Shown: piece by piece, positions 8,337 through 16,319 of the stretch
How the letters are laid out: the number at the start of each line of letters is the position of its first letter
Numbering within the stretch: position 1 is the first letter of the stretch
Assembly: GCF_011759705.1 (NCBI RefSeq)
Contig: NZ_JAAOZF010000001.1
Span: 1,175,152 to 1,239,151, forward strand
DNA length: 64,000 nucleotides
Reading direction: 5' to 3'
Source of the DNA: Microbacterium ulmi
GTDB taxonomy: Bacteria; Actinomycetota; Actinomycetes; Actinomycetales; Microbacteriaceae
Translations under genes and position numbers: made by a program
The notes under the pieces: model-generated
What the model was told of the DNA's origin: nothing
Databases searched by the model: none
What the model saw: the letters and a program-made list of their open reading frames with translations, nothing else

Positions 8337-8507
8337 TCAGCGCTCCTCTCGGAAGTCGACGTGCTTGCGCACGATGGGGTCGTACTTCTTGAGCACGATG
8401 CGGTCGGGGTTGTTGCGACGGTTCTTGCGCGTCACGTACGTGTAGCCCGTGCCGGCGGTCGAGCGGAGCTTGATGATGGGACGGACGTCCTGTGCCTTCT
8501 TGGCCAT
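8337..8507 (-). CDS. rpmG: 50S ribosomal protein L33, zinc-free form
   Basis: This 56-residue ORF reads [19 protein letters not shown] and ends DFREER. It is typical L33, with the conserved TRKNRRN centre, and has no cysteine, so it is the zinc-independent class. Its ATG overlaps the rpmB stop by one base (TGATG), which favours translational coupling. It lies between rpmB and rpsN. Confidence 0.95.
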   Translation of the reverse strand: MAKKAQDVRPIIKLRSTAGTGYTYVTRKNRRNNPDRIVLKKYDPIVRKHVDFREER

Positions 8508-8743
8508 CAGAGCTTCACCCCCTTCGCGATGAGGTCCTTGACGACGGACTCGATGCCGCGGGCGTCAATGACCTTGATGCCCTTCGCCGAGACGTTCAGC
8601 TTGATGTTGCGGCCGAGCGACGGGACGAAGTAGGTCTTCTTCTGCACGTTCGGGTCGAAGCGGCGCTTCGTCCGGCGGTGCGAGTGCGAGATGTTGTGAC
8701 CGAAGCCGGGAACTGCTCCAGTCACCTGGCACACTGCTGCCAT
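8507..8743 (-). CDS. rpmB: 50S ribosomal protein L28
   Basis: The 78-residue protein matches L28 along its length: MAAVCQVTG at the start, [15 protein letters not shown] in the rRNA-binding part, and a C-terminal [12 protein letters not shown] helix region. It has one cysteine, so the zinc-binding quartet is absent. AAGGAG precedes the ATG. It is the first gene of rpmB-rpmG-rpsN, and a TAGACT hexamer about 145 bases upstream is the best promoter candidate. Confidence 0.96.
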   Translation of the reverse strand: MAAVCQVTGAVPGFGHNISHSHRRTKRRFDPNVQKKTYFVPSLGRNIKLNVSAKGIKVIDARGIESVVKDLIAKGVKL

Positions 8744-8886
8744 GGTGATGTCTCCTTAGTACCGTGGAGCCGGACGGCCCCACCCAAGATCCCTTGTCTG
8801 CACCCCGCGCTCGACCCGGCCGGCGAAGGCCCGCGATCAGGAGTGGGATGCGAACTGCGTGCTGGAGTGCGCGCAGACGAAGAGTC

Positions 8887-8892
8887 AGTCTA
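8887..8892 (-). promoter_or_regulatory. Candidate -10 of the rpmB operon
   Basis: Minus-strand TAGACT is identical to the hexamer used at zur, hisC and the 2583 gene. Here it would give an untranslated leader of roughly 135 bases before rpmB. I see no Zur box near it. Confidence 0.4.
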
Positions 8893-8945
8893 GCATGCGC
8901 GGGTCCGGCCTGAGGATCGCCGTCGCCCGGCTCCGGGACCGCCGC

Positions 8946-9647
8946 TCACCCCTGCCCGCCGGCAGGTCCCGCTCCGCGGCCCCAGCGGAACGCCGACACC
9001 GTCGGATCGCCCGCGATGGAGAACCGCCAGGGATACGCATCCGTCCCTGCGACGCCCGCGACCCCGACACGAGGACCGGCCGTCACCTCGGCGAGCGGCT
9101 CCGCACTCAGGGCGAGCCGCGCGATCGCGCCGCCGCGCGGCTCGCCCGTGATCGCGTCGATGCCGTCGTGCACGGGATGCCGCAGCCCGATCGCATCGCC
9201 GAGCCGGCCCGGACCGCGCGCGAGCTCGCGATCCGTGCGGGCCGCGGGGCGGCGGCGGCGCGCGGCATCCCGCCCCTCGACGATCTCGCCCGCCCGCAGG
9301 AGGATTCCGCCGGCCGCGCCCTCCGGCCCGCACACGACGTTGACGCAGGAGTGGATGCCGTGGCTCAGGTAGATGTAGAGATGACCCGGCTCGCCCCACA
9401 TCGTCGCGTTGCGGGCGGTCGGCCCCATGCGGGCGTGCGAGCCGGGATCGGGCCGATCGCCCGTGCCGAGGCCGTGGTACGCCTCGACCTCCGTGAGCCG
9501 GACGGCGACGGGCTCGCCCCCGACGATCGTCGTGAGCAGCCCGCCGAGCAGGCGCGGAGCGACCTCGACGGGCAGGCCCAGGAGGTCGGCTCGCGCGGCG
9601 GGACGGAAGCGGTCGGCGTCGTGCGCCGCGACCCGTTCGCCGCTCAT
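8946..9647 (-). CDS. DNA-3-methyladenine glycosylase (AAG/MPG family)
   Basis: The 233-residue base-excision repair enzyme removes alkylated purines such as 3-methyladenine. EVEAYHG (53-59) holds the catalytic glutamate, and RMGPTARNATMW (73-84) with GHLYIYLSHGIH (88-99) form the nucleotide-flipping pocket of the AAG fold. I start it at the ATG at 9647, whose ATGA overlaps the stop of the gene upstream; the frame stays open further but codes for nothing family-like there. It is the last gene of a coupled chain running from zur. Confidence 0.93.
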   Translation of the reverse strand: MSGERVAAHDADRFRPAARADLLGLPVEVAPRLLGGLLTTIVGGEPVAVRLTEVEAYHGLGTGDRPDPGSHARMGPTARNATMWGEPGHLYIYLSHGIHSCVNVVCGPEGAAGGILLRAGEIVEGRDAARRRRPAARTDRELARGPGRLGDAIGLRHPVHDGIDAITGEPRGGAIARLALSAEPLAEVTAGPRVGVAGVAGTDAYPWRFSIAGDPTVSAFRWGRGAGPAGGQG

Positions 9648-11302
9648 TGCGGCGGAACGCGGCACCACGAGGGCGCCGAGCCGGCGAGCGCGACGACCTC
9701 GGTCGCGGAGGAGATCTCCACGACGTGCGTCTCGAGCGTGCCGGGCAGGGGGAGCTGGTACATGTCGTAGGGATTGCGCACGACGTCGGGCGCGATCGTC
9801 ACGGCGGCGTAGCGGCCGCTGGGCGCGACGCACGTCTGCACGACGGCGTCGGCCGGGTCGACGTCGTAGAGCGTCGACTCCGTGCCGTCGTCCGTCACGA
9901 ACACGATCCGCGACGCCGTCGGCAGACCCTGCTCGTCCAGCGGCGTCACGGTGCGCAGCGTGCCCCCGCCCGCGACGGGCAGGATGGCCCCGACGATGCC
10001 TTCCTCCTCAGTGCCGATGAGGGGCCTGGTGGACCCGTCGCTGAGATCGACGACCTCGACGCCGTCGATCCGCTCGACGATCGCATGCGTGCCGGCGATC
10101 CCGTCGAGCGAGACCGCGCTGCCGAGCGCGGTCGCGCTCGTGGCGGCGGCGTCCGTCAGCAGGACGGAGCCGTCGAAGCTCAGGAGCAGGATGCTGTCGG
10201 TGTCGGGCACGAACCGCCACTGTGCGACGCGCGGATCGGCTCCCGCGATCTCGACGCGCGTCGGCTGGCCCGCGGGGTCGCGCAGCGACGTCGTGAACAG
10301 CGCGCTCTCGAGCCCGCCGTCGCCGCCGAGATCGGCATCCGAGAAGGTGTATCCGATGCGGTCGCCGCGATCCGCGCTCTGCAGGTTCGAGACGTAGCCC
10401 TCGCCGGGGAGCGGCAGCGTCCGCGCGTCGCCCCCGTCGAGGTCGGTCGTGATCAGCTGCGCCCCGTCGTCGTCGCGCACCGACACGACCAGGCGGCTGG
10501 ACGTCGCCCGGAAGTCCTCGATGTGCTCGTGCTCGAACACCTTCACGGCGTTCGCGCCGGTGAGGTCGGTGCGGAAGATCGCGTCGCCGTCGTCGCCTCG
10601 CTGCAGGAGGAAGACCTCGGCGCGGGGCGTGCGGAACGACTCGGCGAACGTCGCCGTCGGCCCCCCGCCGAGCCCTTGGACGTCGCGGAACGTCACGGTG
10701 TACTCCGTGTCGTCGAACAGCGGCAGCGCGAAGCGCACGCCGACGGCGCGGCCCGACGTGTCGACGGCGAACGGGACGGCCGGCTCGACGGTCACCTGGC
10801 TCGGGTCGACGTCCTGCAGCGACTGCGACGTCGTGACGACGAGCCGGGACCCGGATGCCGCGGCCGCCGCGGCGGGGTCGACCTCCACTCCCGTCACGTG
10901 CGGCCCTTGGGCGGTGCCCAGCGCCGCGCCCGTCGCGCCGACGACCGCGAGCACCGCGACGACGACGGCGAAGGCTCCCGCGAAGGCGCGGCGCGCTCTG
11001 CGCGGGCGTGCCCCGGCGGCGGGGGGCGCGGCGTCCCGCGCTGCGGACGCGGGCTCGGGCGCGGGTTCTCGCGCGAGTTCCTCCGCGGGGTCGTGCGCGG
11101 GGTCGTGCGCGGGCCCTCGCGTGGGTTCTTGCGCGGGCTGCGGCCCCGGCCCGACAGCGGGCGCGGCCGGCACGTACGGCTCGCCGTCGGGCTCGACGAC
11201 CGGTGATGCGGCGGCCGCGGGTGCGGCATCCGTCGCCGCGCGGGCCGCGGCAGCGAGCCTCGCCTCCCGCCGGGTCGCCGGTCGCTGCGCGTCAGAACTC
11301 AT
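9644..11302 (-). CDS. Membrane-anchored beta-propeller-like protein, unknown function
   Basis: The 552-residue protein has a disordered N-terminus of about 100 residues rich in Pro, Glu and Ala (short EP/DPA repeats at about 55-87), a transmembrane helix at 106-128, an Ig-like segment with the YTVTFRDV strand, and a long C-terminal region of repeated beta blades resembling TolB/WD-type propellers. The globular part should face outside the cell. The gene starts inside the end of the TIGR03943-like gene (11-base overlap) and ends with an ATGA overlap with aag. A role in metal handling is suggested only by position. Confidence 0.7.
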   Translation of the reverse strand: MSSDAQRPATRREARLAAAARAATDAAPAAAASPVVEPDGEPYVPAAPAVGPGPQPAQEPTRGPAHDPAHDPAEELAREPAPEPASAARDAAPPAAGARPRRARRAFAGAFAVVVAVLAVVGATGAALGTAQGPHVTGVEVDPAAAAAASGSRLVVTTSQSLQDVDPSQVTVEPAVPFAVDTSGRAVGVRFALPLFDDTEYTVTFRDVQGLGGGPTATFAESFRTPRAEVFLLQRGDDGDAIFRTDLTGANAVKVFEHEHIEDFRATSSRLVVSVRDDDGAQLITTDLDGGDARTLPLPGEGYVSNLQSADRGDRIGYTFSDADLGGDGGLESALFTTSLRDPAGQPTRVEIAGADPRVAQWRFVPDTDSILLLSFDGSVLLTDAAATSATALGSAVSLDGIAGTHAIVERIDGVEVVDLSDGSTRPLIGTEEEGIVGAILPVAGGGTLRTVTPLDEQGLPTASRIVFVTDDGTESTLYDVDPADAVVQTCVAPSGRYAAVTIAPDVVRNPYDMYQLPLPGTLETHVVEISSATEVVALAGSAPSWCRVPPQ

Positions 11303-12095
11303 AGGGATCCTGAGGCTCGTCGATGGGCTCGACCGACGCCGCGTCGACCACGAGGCGCCCGTCCGAGCTCGACCGGACGGTTCCGCTCACCGTGACCCAC
11401 TGACCCGTGTCGGGCGCCGATCCGGATGCCGAGACGACAGGGATGCTCGCGGGCTGCGCGTCGATGACGCAGTGCGTGATGACGAGCCTCGTCAGCTGGA
11501 AGTCGCCTCCGCCCGGTGTCACGAACCCGGTGAGCTCGACGGCGTCTCCGTCGAACGCATCCGGATTCGTCGCCGTCGCGAACACCGTCGCCCACTCTCC
11601 GATGCCGAACTCGGACGTGTCGCCGGTCGTCGCGAGGGCCACGACATCCGCCCCCGCGAACAGGGGCGGCGCGCCCGTGTCGCGCGACATCGCCAGCTGC
11701 GCGGAGAGCGACGCGGGCGGCAGCACGAGGGCCAGGAGGACGACGCCGGATGCCGCGACCCCGCCGACGACCGTCGCCACGCCCGCACGCCGTGCGTGCC
11801 CGTGGTCGTGCCCTCGGCCGTCCTCGGAGGGCGCCGGGGCATGGAGCGCGTCGCCGTGGTCGTGCCCGTCGCCGTGGTCGTGCCCGTGCTCGGCCTCGGC
11901 TCCGAGGGGGAGCGTGAAGGACGCGACGGCGCCCACCAGCACGACGACCGACATCCCGACCGTGAACCAGGTCGAGTCCGGGTTGATGTACAGCCCGAGC
12001 CGGCCCGTCGCCGCGAGCCCGAGCGTCACGACGGCGAGGACGGCGGCGAGCCCGACTCCGAGCCAGCGCGTTCCGACGAGGCGCGCCTTACGCAA
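11292..12095 (-). CDS. TIGR03943/YcgQ-like membrane protein, permease partner
   Basis: The 267-residue protein has two N-terminal membrane helices (about 12-30 and 42-62), a His/Asp-rich loop at 70-100 (HGHDHGDGHDHGD and GHDHGH), another helix (about 103-125) and an extracytoplasmic C-terminal domain with FVTPGGGDFQLTRLVITHCV. This matches the YcgQ-type partner of UPF0718 permeases. The His-rich loop suggests metal binding. It overlaps the permease gene by eight bases and lies just downstream of zur, so transport of a divalent metal or a metal complex is a reasonable inference. Confidence 0.82.
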   Translation of the reverse strand: MRKARLVGTRWLGVGLAAVLAVVTLGLAATGRLGLYINPDSTWFTVGMSVVVLVGAVASFTLPLGAEAEHGHDHGDGHDHGDALHAPAPSEDGRGHDHGHARRAGVATVVGGVAASGVVLLALVLPPASLSAQLAMSRDTGAPPLFAGADVVALATTGDTSEFGIGEWATVFATATNPDAFDGDAVELTGFVTPGGGDFQLTRLVITHCVIDAQPASIPVVSASGSAPDTGQWVTVSGTVRSSSDGRLVVDAASVEPIDEPQDPYEF

Positions 12096-13122
12096 GGAGG
12101 TTCACCACCGTCCCGATCGCGAACGCCGAGAGCAGCACGACGACGACGATCCCCGCGAGCACCTTCGTCGTGAAGGTCGTGCGCAGCAGCGCGAGCATCT
12201 TGACGTCGACGAGGGGTCCGACGAGCAGGAACGCGACGATCGACCCCGATGTGAAGGTCGACGCGAACGACAGCGCGAAGAACGCGTCGACGTTCGAGCA
12301 GATCGACACGATCATCGCGAGCGCGATCATCGCGACGATCGACAGCGCGGGATTCGAGCCGATCGCGAGCAGCGCCTCGCGCGGGATGAGCACCTGCACG
12401 GCCCCCGCGACGGCCGAGCCGATCACGAGCGCCGGCATGACGGCCCGCAGCTCGACGACGAGCTGAGCGAGCGAGCGCCGGCCCTTGCCGCCCTCCTCGT
12501 GCACGACGAGGTCGCACGTCTCGCGGAATCGATCGGTGAGCAGGGCATCCGGATCGGGATGCCGGCTGTAGAGCCAGCCGATGAGGTTGGCGATCGCGTA
12601 TCCGCCGAGCAGCCGCGCGATCAGGATGCCGTCGCCGAAGCCGAATGCCGCGTTGGTCGTGATGATGACGATGGGGTTGACGATGGGCGCCGCGATGAGG
12701 AAGGTCAGCGTCTCGGGCACCGAGAAGCCGCGCATGAGCAGGCCGCGCGCGAACGGGACGTTGCCGCATTCGCAGACCGGAATGATCATGCCGAGCAGCG
12801 ACAGCACGGCGCGGCGGGCCCATGCCGCGCGCGGCATCCATCGTTCGATGACCCCGGGAGGCACCCACACCTGCACGACGATCGACAGCACGACCCCGAG
12901 CGCCACGAACGGCACGGACTCGATGAGCACGCTGATGGCGAGCGTGAGGCCGTCCTGCGCGCGAGTCGGCAGGGATGCCGGGAAGAGCTGGGGGACGAAC
13001 ACGTCGATCGCGATGAGGGCGCCGACGACGAGCAGGCCCACCGCGACGCCCGCGAACGCCTTCGCCGCGGGCGTCGGCTCCAGCCGTGCCGTGCGTGGCG
13101 CCAGCGGATCAGCGCGAGTCAC
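12088..13122 (-). CDS. UPF0718/YraQ-type permease
   Basis: The 344-residue membrane protein has about eight to ten helices and the family motif PVCECGNVPFARG (CECG at 117-120), followed by AAPIVNPIVI and, later, SICSNVDAFFALSF. Cysteine-bearing helices are typical of this uncharacterised permease family. The GTG at 13122 starts 14 bases before the end of zur, which I prefer to longer in-frame starts that only repeat the shadow of zur. With the next gene it forms a conserved two-component permease. Zinc or another soft metal is a plausible substrate from context, not from sequence alone. Confidence 0.85.
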   Translation of the reverse strand: MTRADPLAPRTARLEPTPAAKAFAGVAVGLLVVGALIAIDVFVPQLFPASLPTRAQDGLTLAISVLIESVPFVALGVVLSIVVQVWVPPGVIERWMPRAAWARRAVLSLLGMIIPVCECGNVPFARGLLMRGFSVPETLTFLIAAPIVNPIVIITTNAAFGFGDGILIARLLGGYAIANLIGWLYSRHPDPDALLTDRFRETCDLVVHEEGGKGRRSLAQLVVELRAVMPALVIGSAVAGAVQVLIPREALLAIGSNPALSIVAMIALAMIVSICSNVDAFFALSFASTFTSGSIVAFLLVGPLVDVKMLALLRTTFTTKVLAGIVVVVLLSAFAIGTVVNLLA

Positions 13123-13525
13123 GCCCGCCCTCTCGCGCGGCGGCCGTGCACGACGCGCACAGCCCGAAGATGTCGACCACGTGCTCGGCCTGCGTGAAGC
13201 CGTGCGCCGACGCCGTCGCCCGCGCCCACTGCTCGACATCCGTCGCCGCGATCTCGATCGTGAGTCCGCACGAGCGGCAGATCAGGTGGTGGTGGTGCCC
13301 GCGCGTCGCGCACGCGCGGTAGAGGCTCTCGCCCTCAGGGCTCTGCAGCGAGTCGGCGTCGCCCTGCGCTGCGAGGCCCGCGAGGGCGCGGTACACGGTG
13401 GCAAGGCCGATGCCCGTGTTCTCGTCGCGCAGCATCGCGTGCAGCGATTGCGCGCTGACGAAGCCGCGCGCGTCGGCGAGCGCCTCCCGCACCCGCTCCC
13501 GCTGCCACGTGTTGCGCTGGACCAT
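13109..13525 (-). CDS. zur: Fur-family regulator, probably Zur
   Basis: The 138-residue repressor has the winged-helix DNA-binding half (about 1-65) and the metal-binding half with GHHHHLICRSCG (76-87) and CASC (123-126), the structural zinc cysteines. It sits beside znuACB, whose promoter holds a Zur-like palindrome, so zinc uptake control is the likely role. The ATG at 13525 follows TAGACT by six bases with no ribosome-binding site. No Zur box is seen at its own promoter. The downstream permease starts inside its last codons. Confidence 0.88.
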   Translation of the reverse strand: MVQRNTWQRERVREALADARGFVSAQSLHAMLRDENTGIGLATVYRALAGLAAQGDADSLQSPEGESLYRACATRGHHHHLICRSCGLTIEIAATDVEQWARATASAHGFTQAEHVVDIFGLCASCTAAAREGGRDSR

Positions 13526-13531
13526 GGTCAG

Positions 13532-13537
13532 AGTCTA
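13532..13537 (-). promoter_or_regulatory. -10 hexamer of zur (leaderless)
   Basis: Minus-strand TAGACT, then CTGACC, then the ATG at 13525. This separate promoter sits in the 64-base gap between znuB and zur. Confidence 0.6.
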
Positions 13538-13589
13538 GATCGCGCGTCCGATGAGCGACCTGGGAGCCCTGCCGCACCGAGACCGGCTG

Positions 13590-14456
13590 CTACGCCGTCG
13601 CCGCCCGCTGCACGCGCCCCCGCCGGGAGTCGACGATGCGGCACACGACGTAGATCGCGAACGAGATCGTCGTGATGTACGGGCTCACCGGCAGCGTCCC
13701 CATGACGGCGAGCAGGATGCCGCCCACGGCCGAGACGAACCCGAACAGCGCCGCGAGCAGCGGCACCGACAACGGGCCCGACGCGACGCGCATCGCGGCG
13801 GCGGCGGGCGTCACGAGCAGCGCCATGACCAGCAGCGCCCCGATGATGTGCAGGCTCACCGCGACGATGAGGCCGAGCAGCAGCATGAAGGCGAGCGAGA
13901 CGGCCGTCGTGGGAACGCCGCGCGCGGCCGCCGACTGCGGGTCGAGCGAGTCGAACCGCAGGGGGCGCCAGATGAACAGGAGCGCGACGAGCACGATCGC
14001 GCCGATGACGACGAGCCATCCCAGCTGCGCGTTCTGCACCGACACGATCTGTCCGGTCAGCAGGCTGAACCGGTTCGCGCTGCGGCCGCTGTAGAGCGAG
14101 AGGAACAGGATGCCCAGGCCCAGACCGAAGGGCATGAGCACGCCGATGATCGAGTTGCGCTCGCGCGCCTTCGCGCCGAGCACGCCGATGATCGCTGCGG
14201 CGATGAGCGACCCGACGATCGACCCCGTCACGACGTCGGCGCCGATGAGGAGCGCTGCGGCGGCGCCGGCGAACGACAGCTCGCTGATGCCGTGCACGGC
14301 GAACGCCATGTCGCGCTGCATGACGAAGACCCCGACGAGCCCGCCCACGAGCCCGAGCACGGCGCCCGCGACGATCGAGTTCGACACGAGAGCGAGGATC
14401 GCGCCGTAATCGGAGACGCCCCCGAACATCGCGTCCCACAGGTCGGGCCAGTTCAC
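13590..14456 (-). CDS. znuB: Zinc ABC transporter permease
   Basis: The 288-residue membrane protein has about eight to nine helices. ISELSFAGAAAA and the conserved LKARERNSI-like loop (here GAKARERNSI) mark the ABC-3 metal permease family. It forms the channel of the znuACB importer. Its GTG at 14456 overlaps the znuC stop (GTGA), so it is coupled to the ATPase. The C-terminus is short and basic. Confidence 0.92.
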   Translation of the reverse strand: MNWPDLWDAMFGGVSDYGAILALVSNSIVAGAVLGLVGGLVGVFVMQRDMAFAVHGISELSFAGAAAALLIGADVVTGSIVGSLIAAAIIGVLGAKARERNSIIGVLMPFGLGLGILFLSLYSGRSANRFSLLTGQIVSVQNAQLGWLVVIGAIVLVALLFIWRPLRFDSLDPQSAAARGVPTTAVSLAFMLLLGLIVAVSLHIIGALLVMALLVTPAAAAMRVASGPLSVPLLAALFGFVSAVGGILLAVMGTLPVSPYITTISFAIYVVCRIVDSRRGRVQRAATA

Positions 14457-15292
14457 GCGTGCGCCCCCGAGCCCTCGTCGTGGTCGTGGTGGTCGTGCTC
14501 GTGGTGGTGGTGCGAGTCCTCGGCATCCGGAGCGCCCACGACGACGAGCCGATCGCCCGCGCGCAGCACGAAGACGGGGGCGCCGTACAGGGCCGACAGC
14601 GTCTCGGAGGTGAGCACCTCGTCGGGGGTCCCGAGCGTGAAGCGCCCGTTCGCGAGGTACAGGATGCGATCGACGAGCTCGAGCACCGGGTTGATGTCGT
14701 GCGTCACGAGGAGCACCGCGGCATCCCTCTCGCGACGATGACGGTCGATGAGGCCGATGACGTCCTGCTGGTTGGCGAGGTCCAGGCTCGTGAGCGGCTC
14801 GTCGCACAGCAGCAGCCCCGGGTCGTCGGCGAGCGCCTGGCCCGCACGCAGCCGCTGCTGCTCGCCGCCCGACAGCAGCCCCACGGGCCGATCGGCGAAC
14901 TCGCGCGCGCCGACGGCGTCGAGCAGCGCGCCGACGCGCAAGCTGTCGGACCTCCGCGGCAGCGGGAACCCGAAGCGGTGCCCGTCGACGCCGAGCCGCA
15001 CGAGGTCGCGGCCGCGCAGCGACGTGTCGCGCGCGAGCGGCCGCTGCTGCGGGATGTACCCGATGTGCCGGTTGCCCCGGCTGCGCACAGGCGCGCCGAG
15101 CGCCGTGATGGTGCCCTCGCTCAGCTGCTCGAGCCCGAGGATCGCCCGCAGCAGCGTCGTCTTGCCCGACCCGCTCGGCCCGAGCACGGCGACGAGCTCG
15201 CCCGGCCGCACGTCGAGGTCGAGGCCGCTCCACAGCTCACGGCCGTCGCGGCGGAGAGCCGCTCCCCGGATCTCGAGGGCACTGCCCGTCAC
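14453..15292 (-). CDS. znuC: Zinc ABC transporter ATP-binding protein with His-rich tail
   Basis: The 279-residue ATPase has Walker A GPSGSGKT (38-45), signature LSGGEQQR, Walker B LLLCDEP and H-loop VTHD. After the domain ends, the last 20 or so residues form a His/Asp tail (SHHHHEHDHHDHDEG), unusual for the cytosolic ATPase; such tracts normally sit in the binding protein. It may sense or buffer cytosolic zinc. The GTG at 15292 overlaps the znuA stop (GTGA). It drives ZnuB. Confidence 0.93.
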   Translation of the reverse strand: MTGSALEIRGAALRRDGRELWSGLDLDVRPGELVAVLGPSGSGKTTLLRAILGLEQLSEGTITALGAPVRSRGNRHIGYIPQQRPLARDTSLRGRDLVRLGVDGHRFGFPLPRRSDSLRVGALLDAVGAREFADRPVGLLSGGEQQRLRAGQALADDPGLLLCDEPLTSLDLANQQDVIGLIDRHRRERDAAVLLVTHDINPVLELVDRILYLANGRFTLGTPDEVLTSETLSALYGAPVFVLRAGDRLVVVGAPDAEDSHHHHEHDHHDHDEGSGAHA

Positions 15293-16254
15293 GCCGCGAG
15301 CGCTGCCGCGAGCGCGTCGATGTTCGCCTGCATCCACGAGATGTAAGTCTGGCCCTCCGGAAGCGTCTCCGTGACCTCGAGCACCGGGATGTCGTGCGCC
15401 TTCGCCGTGTCGATGACCTGCGTCGTCTCGGCGCCGCCGGTCTGCGCGTTCACGATGACGACGCGCACGTCACCCGACTCGACCAGGCCCAGGGCCGCGA
15501 GCAGCGTCGCAGGAGGGACGTCCTGGCCCTCTTCGACGGCTTCGCTGAACTCCGCCGGCGTCGCGTTGACGAGCCCCGCGGCCTCCGTGAGGTAGAGCGG
15601 CACGGGCTCGGTGACGAAGATCCTCGTGCCGGCGTGGTCGGCGGCGATCGCATCGAGGCCCTCGCCGAGCTCGGCGATCTCGGCGAGGAACGCGTCGGCG
15701 TTCGCGGCGAAGGCGTTGGCGTGCTCCGGCGCGAGATCCGACAGCTCGTCGGCGATGGCGTTCGCGAGCTTGCCGACCGTCTGCGGGTCGTACCAGACGT
15801 GCTCGTTGAAGCCCTCGATGTGATCGTGGTCCTCGTGATCGCCCTCGTCGGAATGGTCGTCGCCCTCGTCGGCGTGCTCCCCCGGCCACGCGGGCGAGAA
15901 CTCGACGGCCGTGAGCATGGGCGCCTGGGTCCCGGTCGCGTCGATGAGCGACTCCATGAACGAGTCGTATCCGGCGCCGTTCTGGATGAGCAGGTCGGCC
16001 CGCGACACCGTGAGCTGGTCCCGCGCGCTCGCCTCGAACTCGTGCGGGTCCTGCGCGCCCGAGTCGATGATCGCCGTCACGTCGGCGAGGTCGCCGCCGA
16101 TCTCCTCCGCGATCTGCGCGTAGACGTCGGTCGAGGCGACGATGGCGACACGTCCGTCGCCCCCTCCGGCTCCTGGCGCGCTCGATGCGCATCCGGCGAG
16201 TGCGAGGACGGATGCCGCGACGAGCACGGCGACGGCGGAGAGGCGACGAGGCAT
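15289..16254 (-). CDS. znuA: Zinc ABC transporter substrate-binding lipoprotein
   Basis: The 321-residue lipoprotein has a signal peptide ending in LAGC (Cys22) and the cluster A-I metal-binding fold. Ligand histidines are likely in DPHEFEAS (His71) and NEHVWYDP (His152), and the acidic His-rich loop at about 127-145 (EGDDHSDEGDHEDHDH) is the zinc-capturing loop typical of ZnuA. It delivers metal to ZnuB/ZnuC. Expression should be Zur-repressed: a palindrome at 16274-16288 overlaps a good -35, and the ATG at 16254 lies six bases after TACGCT. Confidence 0.94.
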   Translation of the reverse strand: MPRRLSAVAVLVAASVLALAGCASSAPGAGGGDGRVAIVASTDVYAQIAEEIGGDLADVTAIIDSGAQDPHEFEASARDQLTVSRADLLIQNGAGYDSFMESLIDATGTQAPMLTAVEFSPAWPGEHADEGDDHSDEGDHEDHDHIEGFNEHVWYDPQTVGKLANAIADELSDLAPEHANAFAANADAFLAEIAELGEGLDAIAADHAGTRIFVTEPVPLYLTEAAGLVNATPAEFSEAVEEGQDVPPATLLAALGLVESGDVRVVIVNAQTGGAETTQVIDTAKAHDIPVLEVTETLPEGQTYISWMQANIDALAAALAA

Positions 16255-16260
16255 TCGCCC

Positions 16261-16289
16261 AGCGTAACGCTATTGATAATCGTTCTCAA
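16261..16289 (-). promoter_or_regulatory. znuA promoter (-35 TTGAGA, -10 TACGCT, leaderless)
   Basis: Minus-strand TTGAGA (16289-16284), 17 bases, TACGCT (16266-16261), then six bases to the ATG at 16254. Both hexamers and the spacing are close to the housekeeping sigma consensus. Confidence 0.7.
16274..16288. promoter_or_regulatory. Zur box at znuA
   Basis: TGATAATCGTTCTCA is a 15-base imperfect palindrome; its complement reads TGAGAACGATTATCA. It resembles actinobacterial Zur boxes (TGAAAATGATTTTCA-like) and overlaps the znuA -35, so Zur binding should block transcription. Confidence 0.75.
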
Positions 16290-16319
16290 GCTGGCTGCGC
16301 AGCCCGACCGTGTACCTGC

